Below are positions 35,562-45,355 of a stretch of 46,121 nucleotides of DNA, one piece after another. The stretch's first letter is position 1; each line of letters starts with the position of its first letter. Under the pieces are notes generated by a model. That model was not told the DNA's origin and did not search any database. It worked only from the letters and a program-made list of their open reading frames with translations. A program made the position numbers and the translations under genes. Origin of the DNA: Candidatus Cloacimonadota bacterium (lineage in GTDB: Bacteria; Cloacimonadota; Cloacimonadia; Cloacimonadales; Cloacimonadaceae); the NCBI GenBank assembly GCA_029567705.1, contig JAKPXC010000037.1, positions 1 through 46,121 of the forward strand. Reading direction: 5' to 3'.

Positions 35562-37257
35562 GTAGTTTCCCTTGTATGCTGACTTTATTGCCAAATCTGT
35601 TGTATTCCAGCGTGTAGGCAATATCTATCAGGCTGTTTTTCTTGAGCAGAGGCAGATAATCTCCCAGATTGTAACCGATCAAATCCAGGGTAACTCCGTC
35701 CTTCTGCACCTTGATCTTCAGATGGTTGCGTCCCACATTGTAAGGATAATTTGCCACAGTAACGTTATGCGTCACAAACACCGGTCTGGAATTTTCCGGG
35801 CCAAAGGGGGCAAAACGCTCCATCCAATCCAGCAAATAGTCGTGAATATCATAGAGCTCCACTTCATAATCCAGTAGAAGAGGAGGCTTGATCTGCTCCA
35901 GCTTCATGTTGTCTGCCACATAGCGGCTTATCTCATTCTCGAAGCGATCGATATACTCCTGATAGATAGTTAGCCCCACAGCATATTTATGGCCTCCGAA
36001 ACTGTGCAGGTTGCTCTGGGTTTCCTTCAGAGCTGAAAAGAGATCAAAATCCGCCACGCTACGTCCGGAGCCGCTGCCAAAGCCATCCTTGAAAGAGATC
36101 ATGATCACGGGACGGTAGTATTTTTCCACCAGCTTGGAGGCCACAATCCCGATCACGCCCTGATGCCAATCGTCGGAAGAAATGATCATACAGGAAGTCT
36201 TGTTGATATCCATGTATTTCTTCTCGATGATGCCACAGGCCTCATAGAAGGTCTTCTGATCTTCCTGCTGACGCAGAGAGTTCTGGCGTTCTATGATCTC
36301 CGCCAGTTCCTGGCTCTTTTCCTCTTCAGTGGAGATAAGCAGTTCGACTGCTAGAGCAGCACTACCCATCCGGCCGGCAGCATTGATGCGGGGAGCAATT
36401 CCAAATACTATGTCTGTGGCATCCAGAGACTTGTGGTTCATGCCAGAAATCTGGATCAGGGCATTGAGTCCCAAATTCTTTTTGTCGATCAGGTGTTTAA
36501 GCCCGATATAGGCAAAGATGCGGTTCTCTCCTGTGAGCGGAACGATATCGGCAATCGTGCCCACCGCCACCAGGTCCATATACTTCATCAAGTTTTCTTC
36601 GGTATCAATGCCTACCCGTTGATATACTGCACAAAGCAGCTTGTAAGCCACTCCCACTCCCGCCAGATCAGGATAAGGATAGTTGCAGCCGGGCAGCTTG
36701 GGATTGATGATGGCATAGGCAGGGGGAAGCTTGTCCTTGGGATTATGGTGGTCGGTGATAATGATCTCCATACCCATGGCATTGATAGCTTCGATCTCTT
36801 CCTGGGCATTGACACCACAATCCACACTGATAATCAGCGAAGAACCATTATCACGCAGAAAATCCAGGCTGTTCAGAGAGAGTCCATACCCGTCTATCAT
36901 CCGGTGTGGTATGTAGAAATCAATATCTGCACCTATACGTTTCAAACCCAGATACAACAGAGCCGTAGCAGTGGTGCCGTCCACATCGTAATCTCCATAG
37001 ATGGTGATTCTTTCATGGCTGTCTATGGCCTTTTGAATGCGTTCCACAGCTTTTCCCATCTCCGCAAAGAGGTAAGGATCGTGCAGTTTGGACATGCTGG
37101 GCTCAAAGAAGTATTTGATCTCTTCTTCGTTTCTGATTCCCTTTCGAAAGAGCAATTCCGCTATCTGGTAAGGACACTTCAGATTGGCGGCCAGATTGGC
37201 CACAAACTGGTGTTCTTCGTCAGAAAGCTTTCTGGGCAGTACCCATTCCTTCTCCAT
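35536..37257 (-). CDS. recJ: RecJ single-strand-specific 5'-3' exonuclease
   Basis: The ATG at 37257 is chosen: AAAGGG lies upstream and the product starts MEKEWVLPRKL as expected; the ATG at 37317 has no ribosome site. At 573 aa it matches family length. DHH-superfamily motifs are YGDYDVDG (about 86-93), SVDCGV (143-148), DHHNP (168-172) and, in the DHHA1 domain, SFGGHKYAVGL (about 417-427), followed by an OB-fold domain. RecJ degrades single-stranded DNA in recombination and mismatch repair. It is the first gene of the seven-gene operon running to 30498. Confidence 0.97.
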   Translation of the reverse strand: MEKEWVLPRKLSDEEHQFVANLAANLKCPYQIAELLFRKGIRNEEEIKYFFEPSMSKLHDPYLFAEMGKAVERIQKAIDSHERITIYGDYDVDGTTATALLYLGLKRIGADIDFYIPHRMIDGYGLSLNSLDFLRDNGSSLIISVDCGVNAQEEIEAINAMGMEIIITDHHNPKDKLPPAYAIINPKLPGCNYPYPDLAGVGVAYKLLCAVYQRVGIDTEENLMKYMDLVAVGTIADIVPLTGENRIFAYIGLKHLIDKKNLGLNALIQISGMNHKSLDATDIVFGIAPRINAAGRMGSAALAVELLISTEEEKSQELAEIIERQNSLRQQEDQKTFYEACGIIEKKYMDINKTSCMIISSDDWHQGVIGIVASKLVEKYYRPVIMISFKDGFGSGSGRSVADFDLFSALKETQSNLHSFGGHKYAVGLTIYQEYIDRFENEISRYVADNMKLEQIKPPLLLDYEVELYDIHDYLLDWMERFAPFGPENSRPVFVTHNVTVANYPYNVGRNHLKIKVQKDGVTLDLIGYNLGDYLPLLKKNSLIDIAYTLEYNRFGNKVSIQGKLRDIHIIKD

Positions 37258-37670
37258 AGTCTTTTTCCCTTTATTATCTTTACTATTTATCAGCTTCAGG
37301 CTTTGAGCGGCAGCCATATATATAGGTTACAGCAAGTTACAAATACAGACTTAAAGTTTTGCAGCCACTTTTTCAAAGCTTTTTCAATAATACTTTTAGA
37401 GTGGATTCTGTAAAGAGAAAAAATAGGCAGTTGTTTACCGGTGCTTCAGCCGGATTTTAGCCATGCTGAGGGAAAAAGCCAGTTTTGCCCTACTTTCGCT
37501 TGACAGAAAGACGCTTTCCAATTAGTATTATTTAACTGCTTTAGTTCAATTTTATCAATCATAAAGCCGTGTAAACAGAGATTTTCTAAAAAACGGTTCA
37601 AAGCTTGCATAAGATCATAAGTAGTATATGTGAATTAGATTAGATTTCAGAGATAAAAAAAGGAGTTACC
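37258..37670. other. Divergent intergenic region between recJ and the first C25 protease
   Basis: This 413-bp AT-rich region must carry the promoters of the recJ operon (minus) and of the C25 gene (plus). One candidate plus-strand promoter is listed. For recJ no well-spaced -35/-10 pair was found. No repeat or small gene was recognised. Confidence 0.5.
37500..37528 (+). promoter_or_regulatory. Candidate promoter for the 1265-aa C25 protease gene
   Basis: TTGACA (37500-37505) is followed after 17 bp by TAGTAT (37523-37528); a better -10-like TATTAT at 37526 would have a 20-bp spacer. The leader to the GTG start at 37671 would be about 135 nt. Confidence 0.35.
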
Positions 37671-40600
37671 GTGAAAAGAACAAGCTTAGTGTTTGTGTTC
37701 CTCTTGTTGATTGCCATGTTGGCAGCGACGCAGGGGAGCATCAGACTTGGACAAACCCCAAATGCTGTGCAGCTGATGCGCAGTTCAGACGATGGTCTGA
37801 GCATCCGTTATGCAATCGAAGCATTGGATTACAACGAAATAGAAACCTCCATTGGCACCTACACAGATCTTTCGATCAGAGATTATACCTATACGAACCT
37901 CACCGGAATGCCTCGCTTACCCCTGGTTCGCCAGATCATCAGCGTGCCGGAAGGTGCCACTGTGCAGTTTGAGCTGAAAAACGCCCAAAGCATGACCACC
38001 AACCTCAGAGCCTATGGCCTGGAAAACCCCATTCTGCCCCGTCAGGAATCCATCGCCAAGTGCGAAGATGCCTCAACAGTGCAGATGAAGATAAATGAAG
38101 ACTTTTATGCATCCAGAAGCTGGACAGGCTATGACATCGTAGCCATCAACGAGCTCGGTTATGCCCGTGGTGAAAGGCTTTTTACCGTGGATTTCAGCCC
38201 GGTTCGTTACAATCCCGCCAGCGGTGAGATAGAAGTCACCTATGCAGGAGAGCTGGAAATCCGCTTTGTGGGAGCTGATTATGCCGCTACAGCAGAGCTT
38301 AAGGCCCGCACCTGGTCTCCCGTATTCAACAGCATGTTCAAAGCTTCAGTGCTGAACTACCGGGAAGATACCACCCGTACCTCACTCAACAGACATCCCC
38401 TCAGCTATGTGGTGATCACTCCTTCATCATTTGTAAGTGCTTTACAGCCCTTCATCGATTGGAAGAAGATCGAAGGCTACAACATGATAGTTGCCACCAC
38501 AGAGCAGACCGGCACCAGTGCCAACCAGATTAAATCCTTTCTCCAAGGTCTGTGGAGCAGCGCTACCACCGAAAACCCTGCCCCCAGCTACGTACTTTTC
38601 GTGGGTGACGTCGCTCAGGTTCCCTCCAATACAGGTGCCACCGATGGTTCCCATGTGACAGACCTCACTTATGTCCGTTTACAGGGTACAGACTACATCC
38701 CGGAGATGTATTTCGGCAGATTCTCTGCTACTACTGCAGCAGAAGTAACCAACATTGTAAACAAGACTTTGATGTACGAACAATACACCATGCCGGATGA
38801 CACCTATCTGAGCAAGGTCGTCCTGATCGCCGGCGTTGACAGCTCCTGGAGTCCCACTCACGCCAATGGCCAGATCAACTATGGCACGACAAACTATTTT
38901 AACGCCTCCAACGGCATCGTCTCCAATACCTACCTTTACCCCGCTTCCGGAAGCTCAGACAGCCAGATTGTGGCCAATGCCTCCGAAGGCAGAGGATACA
39001 TAAACTATACCGCCCACGGCAGCGAAACCAGCTGGTATGATCCCGCTTTCTCAATCAGCAACATCAATAGCCTTCAGAACACAAACGAATACTCCGTTGT
39101 GGTGGGAAACTGCTGTTTAACCAGTGCTTTCGATACCAGCGTATGCTTTGGTGAAGCTTGGCTCAGAGCCCAGAACAAGGGCGCAGTGTCCTATATCGGC
39201 GGCACCAACAGCACCTATTGGGATGAAGATTATTACTGGGGTGTGGGATTCAAGCCGCCCGTGGTCGGTACAGGCTCACCCTTTATCGCCAACCGCACCG
39301 GTGCTTATGATGCCATGTTCCATTCTCATAACGAACCCTTTGCAGATTGGGCCAATAATCCCGGCTCCACCATATTTATGGGAAACATGGCCGTTGTCGC
39401 AGCCAATAGCTCCAGAATAAACTACTACTGGGAAATATATTCCGTGATGGGTGATCCCTCTCTGGGCATCTATCTGGGAATTCCTCCCGTGAACAACGCA
39501 AACGTTGCACCCACCAGTTTCATCGGAATGACCAGCATGGAAATGACGGTAGATCCCTATACCTATGCAGCCATCTCCATGAATGGCGTGCTGCACGGAG
39601 TTGGCCTGGCCGATGCTCAGGGCAACCTGAACCTCAGCTTCACTCCCTTCACCGAGCCCGGAACCGCCAAGCTGGTGCTCACCCGTTCACGTCTCAGACC
39701 CACCTTTTTCGATATCGACATCGTTCCCAACGAAGGTCCTTATGTGATGGTGAGCTCCGTGGTTGTGAATGATGGCAACAACGCTGTCGCCGAAGCCGGC
39801 GAAACCCTGGGCCTGGATCTGAACCTCAGCAATGTGGGCATCCAGGATGCCACCAGCCTCACTGCCACTATCAGCACCGGCAATCCCTATGTTACTTTCC
39901 AAAACACCACTGCCAACCTTCCGAACGTTAACGCCGGAAGCACCGCAGTTGTGAACTCTGCCTTCACAGTGGCAATTGATCCCCTGATTCCCGATCAAAC
40001 CAATGTGATCTTTGATATTTCCATTACAGACGGCACCAACACCTGGAACAGCAACAGAACCATCGTTGTGAATGCACCCAAGGTTGAGATTCTCAACATT
40101 GGCTTCCAGGACAGCAATGGAAATGGCTTCAATGAAAGCGGCGAGAACGTGACCGTGAGTGTGAACCTGATGAACAACGGTCATATGAATGCCGAGGGCG
40201 GAACAGTCGTGTTGTATCTCGGCTCCACTCAAGCCACTCTCAATTCCACCAGCTTCGTGCTTCCCGGCGTTCCTGCCGGCCAGGTGATCCCCCTTTCCTT
40301 CACCGTTTCTCTGGCTCAAGGCATAGCCGACGGCACCATGATTCCCATCGGCCTCGCTTACACAGCAGGAACTCAGATGCTGAATCATACCATCCTGATC
40401 CCCGTGGGTGTGATAGCTGAAGGCTTTGAATCCAATAGCTTCACCACCTTCCCTTGGATCAATAATAGCTCAGTCCCCTGGACTATCGTTTCCGGTGGTA
40501 CAAACGCCCACTCCGGCAGTTATGCAGCCAAGAGCGGAACTATCAGCCACAATGGCAACACTGTACTGCAGATCAGCCTGAACGTCGGTGCAGATGGCAA

Positions 40601-41468
40601 CATCAGCTTCTGGCGCAAGGTCTCCAGTGAGAGTAACTACGACTGGCTGAAATTCTCCATCGATAACCAGGAGATGGGAAGCTGGTCTGGCAACCAGGAT
40701 TGGACTCAATTCTCCTATCCCGTCACAGCCGGAAACAGAACCTTCAAGTGGACCTATTCCAAGGACGTGTCATATTCCAGCGGCAGTGACTGCGCCTGGA
40801 TCGATGATATCATCTTCCCGATGTCCGGCAGCAGTGATGTGGCCATGCTCTATCTTCCCGTCACCGAGCTGGCTTATGGAGATGTCCCAGCCGGTCAGAC
40901 CGTGACCCGTGATTTCTCCCTGCGCAACCTTGGTAATATCGCCGTTACGGGCAGCATCGCCAGCCCCGCCGGCTTCACTCTCGGACACATGGGATCAATC
41001 CTCCCCTCAAATTACAACTACAGCCTGGCACCCGGAGAGAGCAAGATCTTCAGCCTGTCCTACGATGCCACAGAGCCCACACAGATCAACGAGACCATCG
41101 TGATCACATCCAACGATCTCAGCAACCCTGTGCAGACCATCGCCATCAGCCTGCAGGTCGTGGATAACGATGATCCCTCCGCAAACCCTGTCATCACCAA
41201 GCTCGTGGGCAACTACCCCAACCCCTTCAATCCTGAGACCAGCATTCGCTTCTCACTCAAAGAAGCCGGCAATGTGAGCCTCAGAATCTACAACCTGAGA
41301 GGACAGCTTGTCCGCACTCTTGTGAATGGAAGTTACCAATCCGGCAACCACACAGTGGTTTGGAACGGTCGGGATAACAACGGCAACAGCGTTTCCAGCG
41401 GTGTCTATATGTACCGCATGGAAAGCCCCGGCTACAACAAAACCATGCGCATGATGCTGGTGAAATAA
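37671..41468 (+). CDS. Gingipain-family (C25) cysteine protease, 1265 aa
   Basis: It starts with GTG at 37671, eight bases after AAAGGAG; the signal peptide is residues 1-20. A propeptide-like region (25-235) precedes the C25 catalytic domain (245-610), with His449 in NYTAHGSETSW and the nucleophile Cys482 in GNCCLTSAF. CARDB-like domains (about 680-905) contain acidic loops such as DSNGNGFNESGE. A jelly roll follows (about 915-1060) with DCAWIDDIIFP, then a beta domain and the YPNPFNPETSIRF...MLVK sorting cassette (1180-1265). It is probably exported across the outer membrane, processed and surface-bound, degrading extracellular protein. It is followed by a terminator and by a paralogue at 41612. 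Confidence 0.93.
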   Translation: MKRTSLVFVFLLLIAMLAATQGSIRLGQTPNAVQLMRSSDDGLSIRYAIEALDYNEIETSIGTYTDLSIRDYTYTNLTGMPRLPLVRQIISVPEGATVQFELKNAQSMTTNLRAYGLENPILPRQESIAKCEDASTVQMKINEDFYASRSWTGYDIVAINELGYARGERLFTVDFSPVRYNPASGEIEVTYAGELEIRFVGADYAATAELKARTWSPVFNSMFKASVLNYREDTTRTSLNRHPLSYVVITPSSFVSALQPFIDWKKIEGYNMIVATTEQTGTSANQIKSFLQGLWSSATTENPAPSYVLFVGDVAQVPSNTGATDGSHVTDLTYVRLQGTDYIPEMYFGRFSATTAAEVTNIVNKTLMYEQYTMPDDTYLSKVVLIAGVDSSWSPTHANGQINYGTTNYFNASNGIVSNTYLYPASGSSDSQIVANASEGRGYINYTAHGSETSWYDPAFSISNINSLQNTNEYSVVVGNCCLTSAFDTSVCFGEAWLRAQNKGAVSYIGGTNSTYWDEDYYWGVGFKPPVVGTGSPFIANRTGAYDAMFHSHNEPFADWANNPGSTIFMGNMAVVAANSSRINYYWEIYSVMGDPSLGIYLGIPPVNNANVAPTSFIGMTSMEMTVDPYTYAAISMNGVLHGVGLADAQGNLNLSFTPFTEPGTAKLVLTRSRLRPTFFDIDIVPNEGPYVMVSSVVVNDGNNAVAEAGETLGLDLNLSNVGIQDATSLTATISTGNPYVTFQNTTANLPNVNAGSTAVVNSAFTVAIDPLIPDQTNVIFDISITDGTNTWNSNRTIVVNAPKVEILNIGFQDSNGNGFNESGENVTVSVNLMNNGHMNAEGGTVVLYLGSTQATLNSTSFVLPGVPAGQVIPLSFTVSLAQGIADGTMIPIGLAYTAGTQMLNHTILIPVGVIAEGFESNSFTTFPWINNSSVPWTIVSGGTNAHSGSYAAKSGTISHNGNTVLQISLNVGADGNISFWRKVSSESNYDWLKFSIDNQEMGSWSGNQDWTQFSYPVTAGNRTFKWTYSKDVSYSSGSDCAWIDDIIFPMSGSSDVAMLYLPVTELAYGDVPAGQTVTRDFSLRNLGNIAVTGSIASPAGFTLGHMGSILPSNYNYSLAPGESKIFSLSYDATEPTQINETIVITSNDLSNPVQTIAISLQVVDNDDPSANPVITKLVGNYPNPFNPETSIRFSLKEAGNVSLRIYNLRGQLVRTLVNGSYQSGNHTVVWNGRDNNGNSVSSGVYMYRMESPGYNKTMRMMLVK

Positions 41469-41477
41469 ACCCCTTAT

Positions 41478-41516
41478 GCTTTCGGGCTTGCCCCACCGGG
41501 CAGGCCCGGAGCTTTT
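41478..41516 (+). terminator. Terminator between the two C25 paralogues
   Basis: An 11-bp GC-rich stem with one G-U pair (41483-41493 with 41498-41508), loop CACC, is followed by GAGCTTTTTT. It lies 15 bp past the stop at 41468, so the second paralogue is probably transcribed separately. Confidence 0.88.
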
Positions 41517-41611
41517 TTGGATATTCTGAATGAGTTATGTGTCCTTGCTTTTCCGGCCATAGCTCATCCAAAAGATCCAAAGAATAAGATTAAGTAATAC
41601 TGGAGGATACA

Positions 41612-44600
41612 ATGAAGCGATTTAGCTTTTTGTTTGCCCTGATGGTTCTGCTGATAGCGAACCTTATGGCAGAAGACGTGAATGTAAGCCCCTATCAGAA
41701 TGATGTGCGCTTACTTCAATCCAGCCATACAAACATGACCCTGGAGCTCAGTCTCGGTAATTTCAGCCGGGAAGCTATTCAGATAAATGGAGAAACCTGG
41801 TATGATGTCTCTCTGAAAAAGGAAGGACTCACTCTGGAAGCAGGTCTTCCCCAGGTTCCCACCATCTCACGCAGCCTGATCATCCCCGGCACAGCCGCCA
41901 TGCAGGTAAGCGTGATCAATAGCGAATATGTGGATATTGCCATGAAGGTCGCTCCTTCCAAGGGAAATCTGACCCGTAATGTAGATCCCGCCACAGTTCC
42001 ATACAGCTTTGACAGCTTCTACAGCGGCACTGGCAGCTATCCTGCCGAACTGGCGGAGCTCTCCGAGCCCTTTATCCTACGGGATTACCGTGGCATCACA
42101 GTTCATTTCCAACCCTTTGTATACTTCCCCGCCACTCAAACTCTGCGGGTCTATACCAAAGTGCAGGTAAGCGTGGCAGCTATGGGAACAGATATGACCA
42201 ATGCCCTCGTTAGCGCCAAGAATTCCTATAGCAGACAGTTTGAAGAGATATACAGAGGCATGTTCCTCAATTTCCAGGATGCCAAGTATCCCATGATCGG
42301 AGAGGATGGCAGAATCCTGGTGATCAAGAACTCCATGTTTGATACTGCCATTATGCCCTATGTGAATTGGAAAAGACAGAACGGCTATCAAGTGGATGTG
42401 GTGGATTTGAGCGTTGCCGGCCCCACCGCCAACCAGATCAAAACCTATATTCAAAACCAATATGACCTCAACAACGGATTGATGTTTGTCCAGCTTATGG
42501 GTGATGCTCCGCAGATTCCGACCCTTTCCTCCGGGGGGGGCGGCTCAGATCCCTCCTTTGCCCTGGTTGCCGGAACAGATAGCTATCCTGATATCTACAT
42601 CGGCAGATTCTCTGCCCAAACCGTAGCAGAGATGGAGACCCAGGTCTTCAGAACCGTTCAGTATGAAAGAGATCTCCAGCCTGGAGCCGATTGGCTGCAA
42701 AGAGGCATGGGCATCGCTTCCAACGAAGGTGGCGGTTCTCAGGGCGATATGGGTGAAAGCGATCAGGCTCACATGGAGCTGATTCGTACCGATCTTTTGG
42801 GCTACGGATACACTTCCGTGGACCAGATGTATCAGAATATGGGAGCCACTGCTGCCCAAGTGGGTGCCAATATCAATGCGGGACGCGGCTTCATCAATTA
42901 CGTCGGTCACGGATCAGACACATCTTGGGTCACTACCGGCTTCAACAACACAAATGTAAATAATCTTGTAAACGACAGCATGCTGCCCTTCATAGTCTCT
43001 GTGGCTTGCGTCAACGGTAACTTTGTAAGCCAGACCTGCTTTGCAGAAGCCTGGCTGCGTGCCACCAACGGTGCCAATCCCACCGGTGCGGTTGCCATGT
43101 ATGCCTCCACCGTGAACCAGGGCTGGAATCCTCCCATGAGAGGTCAGGACGAAGTGACAGATCTTCTCATCGCCGAGACCCGGCACACCATCGGAGGTCT
43201 CTATTTCCATGGCTCTGCCAAGATGATCGAAGTCTATGGCACCAGCGGAATCAGCGAATATAAGAACTGGACAATCTTTGGAGACGCCTCCTTGATGGTG
43301 CGCACCAAGGATCCCATGGCCATGAATCCCAGCTTTACTCCTATTCTGATGATCGGCATGAATAGCTTTGCCGTTCAGGCTGCTCCTTATGCCAGAGTTA
43401 CCCTGATGGCAGGAGACGTGATCTATGGAACCACCGTGGCAGATGCCACTGGTGCTGCTACTCTGGTGATGACCAATCCTCCTCTGGAACCCATGGATCT
43501 CACTCTTACCATTACTGCCTTCAATTATGCCACCTATATCGGCACTGTTCAGGTTCTTCCCGCCCAGGGACCCTATATTGTGGTTGATTCCATCAGCTTG
43601 AACGGCGGTGCGACTTCTGCCACATTTGGCCAGATCGTAAACGTCAATATGGTTCTGAACAATGTTGGCGCTGATGAGGCAATCGGGGTTACTATTACCG
43701 GAAGCACCACCGATCCTTACCTCACCCTCATTTCAGGTCAGGAGAATGTGGCCAATATCGCTTCCCATACCACCCAATCCACCGTGAATGGCTTCAGCTT
43801 CCAGGTTTCCTCCAATGCACCCGATCAGCATCAGGCTACTTTCACAATCGATATCAGCCTCAGCACCGGCCAAACCTACCAGTATGAGAGAAGCTTCCTG
43901 ATCGATGCTCCGAACTTCAATTGGGGCGCTCTGCAGGTTTCTGAAGTCAGTGGCAATGGTAATGGCCGCATCGATGCCGGCGAAGTGATCACGATCACAA
44001 TTCCCGTTTCCAACAATGGCCATGCTGCAGCAACAGATCTGAACGTGGAAGTCATGGTGACCAATGTGAATCATCTGATCGAACCCATTCTCACAAACGT
44101 TACCGAACTTCCCGCCGGTGGTGATGCTATCTACATCTATCAGATCAGCTTCAGCTCTCAGATCCCGGTCGGAACAGTGGCTCAGATTGCAGCCATGCTC
44201 TATAGTGGAGATTACACTGCCGCCAATACTTACAACGTTACTATCGGGCTGATGCAAGAGGATTTTGAAGCAGGATACAATGGTTATCCCTGGAGCTTTA
44301 CCGGCGGAAACTGGACTATTGCTGCCGAATCCTATAACAACTCCTCTTCCTCCCGCTCCGCTACAATTACGCACAATGGCGCTACTTCCATGAGCGTGAG
44401 TATGAACGTTGCCGAAGCCGGTAATATCTCTTTCTGGAAGAAAGTATCCTCCGAACAGAACTATGACTTTCTGAAGTTCTATATCAACGGCATTATGAAG
44501 AACCAATGGTCCGGCACCAGTGATAACTGGAGCCAGGTAACCTATGCCGTGCAGGCTGGCCAGAACATCTTCAAATGGGAATACATGAAAGACAGCATGG

Positions 44601-45301
44601 TCTCCAGTGGCAGTGACTGCGCATGGATCGATGATGTCATCTTCCCCGGCGTGGGCGGAGCCATCGGAACCCCGATCCTGGAATGCACAATCACTGATTA
44701 TGATTTTGAAGTTAGCTTTCCAGGATTGGAACAGGAACTGATCATTCCCATCCAAAATACCGGAACTGCCTCCATGCTGGTGCAGATCAATTCCGTTCTG
44801 CCCTTCAGAATCAGTCCCAATGAACAGCAAAGTATCAATCTGGTACTTAACCCCGGCGAAAGCTATGAGCTTGTAGTCAAAGCTGCTTACGAAGATATGA
44901 GCCCGGGAATGGAGTATAATGATACCTTGGTGATCACCACCGATTCTCCCACCACTCCCGTTCATGAAGTCACTCTCTATGTGGCAGCCGCCATCGTCGA
45001 CAACGATGATAACCTCAATCCCATGGTCACAACTCTGAAGGGTAACTACCCGAACCCCTTCAATCCCAGCACAACCATTGCTTTCAGCCTGAAAGAAGCC
45101 TCTCCCGTCCGGATTGAGATCTTCAATATCCACGGTCAGGTGGTGCGTACCCTGGTGAACAACCAAATGAACGCCGGACATCACAGCGTGGAATGGAACG
45201 GTAGAGACAATAGCGGTCGTGGCGTGGCCAGCGGCGTCTATTTCTACCGCATGAGAGCCGGCAGCTACAGCGATACCCGCAAGATGATGCTGGTGAAGTA
45301 A
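41612..45301 (+). CDS. Gingipain-family (C25) cysteine protease with poly-G tract, 1229 aa
   Basis: ATG at 41612 follows TGGAGG; signal peptide 1-20. The propeptide-like part (25-230) is followed by the C25 domain (232-585) with His433 in NYVGHGSDTSW and Cys466 in VSVACVNGNF. Two CARDB-like domains, a jelly roll (about 890-1010, containing DCAWIDDVIFP), an Ig-like domain and the YPNPFNPSTTIAF...MLVK sorting cassette complete it. The order of domains is the same as in the gene at 37671, so the two arose by tandem duplication. A run of eight G residues (42533-42540) encodes a Gly-rich loop between catalytic-domain strands and could slip. Extracellular proteolysis and surface attachment are inferred. 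Confidence 0.93.
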   Translation: MKRFSFLFALMVLLIANLMAEDVNVSPYQNDVRLLQSSHTNMTLELSLGNFSREAIQINGETWYDVSLKKEGLTLEAGLPQVPTISRSLIIPGTAAMQVSVINSEYVDIAMKVAPSKGNLTRNVDPATVPYSFDSFYSGTGSYPAELAELSEPFILRDYRGITVHFQPFVYFPATQTLRVYTKVQVSVAAMGTDMTNALVSAKNSYSRQFEEIYRGMFLNFQDAKYPMIGEDGRILVIKNSMFDTAIMPYVNWKRQNGYQVDVVDLSVAGPTANQIKTYIQNQYDLNNGLMFVQLMGDAPQIPTLSSGGGGSDPSFALVAGTDSYPDIYIGRFSAQTVAEMETQVFRTVQYERDLQPGADWLQRGMGIASNEGGGSQGDMGESDQAHMELIRTDLLGYGYTSVDQMYQNMGATAAQVGANINAGRGFINYVGHGSDTSWVTTGFNNTNVNNLVNDSMLPFIVSVACVNGNFVSQTCFAEAWLRATNGANPTGAVAMYASTVNQGWNPPMRGQDEVTDLLIAETRHTIGGLYFHGSAKMIEVYGTSGISEYKNWTIFGDASLMVRTKDPMAMNPSFTPILMIGMNSFAVQAAPYARVTLMAGDVIYGTTVADATGAATLVMTNPPLEPMDLTLTITAFNYATYIGTVQVLPAQGPYIVVDSISLNGGATSATFGQIVNVNMVLNNVGADEAIGVTITGSTTDPYLTLISGQENVANIASHTTQSTVNGFSFQVSSNAPDQHQATFTIDISLSTGQTYQYERSFLIDAPNFNWGALQVSEVSGNGNGRIDAGEVITITIPVSNNGHAAATDLNVEVMVTNVNHLIEPILTNVTELPAGGDAIYIYQISFSSQIPVGTVAQIAAMLYSGDYTAANTYNVTIGLMQEDFEAGYNGYPWSFTGGNWTIAAESYNNSSSSRSATITHNGATSMSVSMNVAEAGNISFWKKVSSEQNYDFLKFYINGIMKNQWSGTSDNWSQVTYAVQAGQNIFKWEYMKDSMVSSGSDCAWIDDVIFPGVGGAIGTPILECTITDYDFEVSFPGLEQELIIPIQNTGTASMLVQINSVLPFRISPNEQQSINLVLNPGESYELVVKAAYEDMSPGMEYNDTLVITTDSPTTPVHEVTLYVAAAIVDNDDNLNPMVTTLKGNYPNPFNPSTTIAFSLKEASPVRIEIFNIHGQVVRTLVNNQMNAGHHSVEWNGRDNSGRGVASGVYFYRMRAGSYSDTRKMMLVK
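42533..42540 (+). repeat. Homopolymeric G(8) tract in C25 coding sequence
   Basis: Eight consecutive G residues within the codons for SSGGGGSD (near residues 306-313). Gain or loss of one base would truncate the protein shortly after, ahead of His433 and Cys466. Confidence 0.85.
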
Positions 45302-45326
45302 AACACACAACCAATAAAGTAATAAT

Positions 45327-45355
45327 AAAACCCCGGGAAACCGGGGTTTTTGTTT
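45327..45355 (+). terminator. Terminator after the second C25 paralogue
   Basis: A perfect 10-bp stem AAAACCCCGG / CCGGGGTTTT (45327-45336 with 45341-45350) with GAAA tetraloop and a following TGTTT tail, 25 bp after the stop. The A and T flanks make it active in both directions. Confidence 0.92.

Noticed and set aside
43733-45310. A 525-codon open frame antisense to the second C25 gene
   Set aside because: It lies entirely opposite a gene with clear domains, is rich in His, Gly and Asp as expected from reading its codons backwards, and has no ribosome site or family motif.
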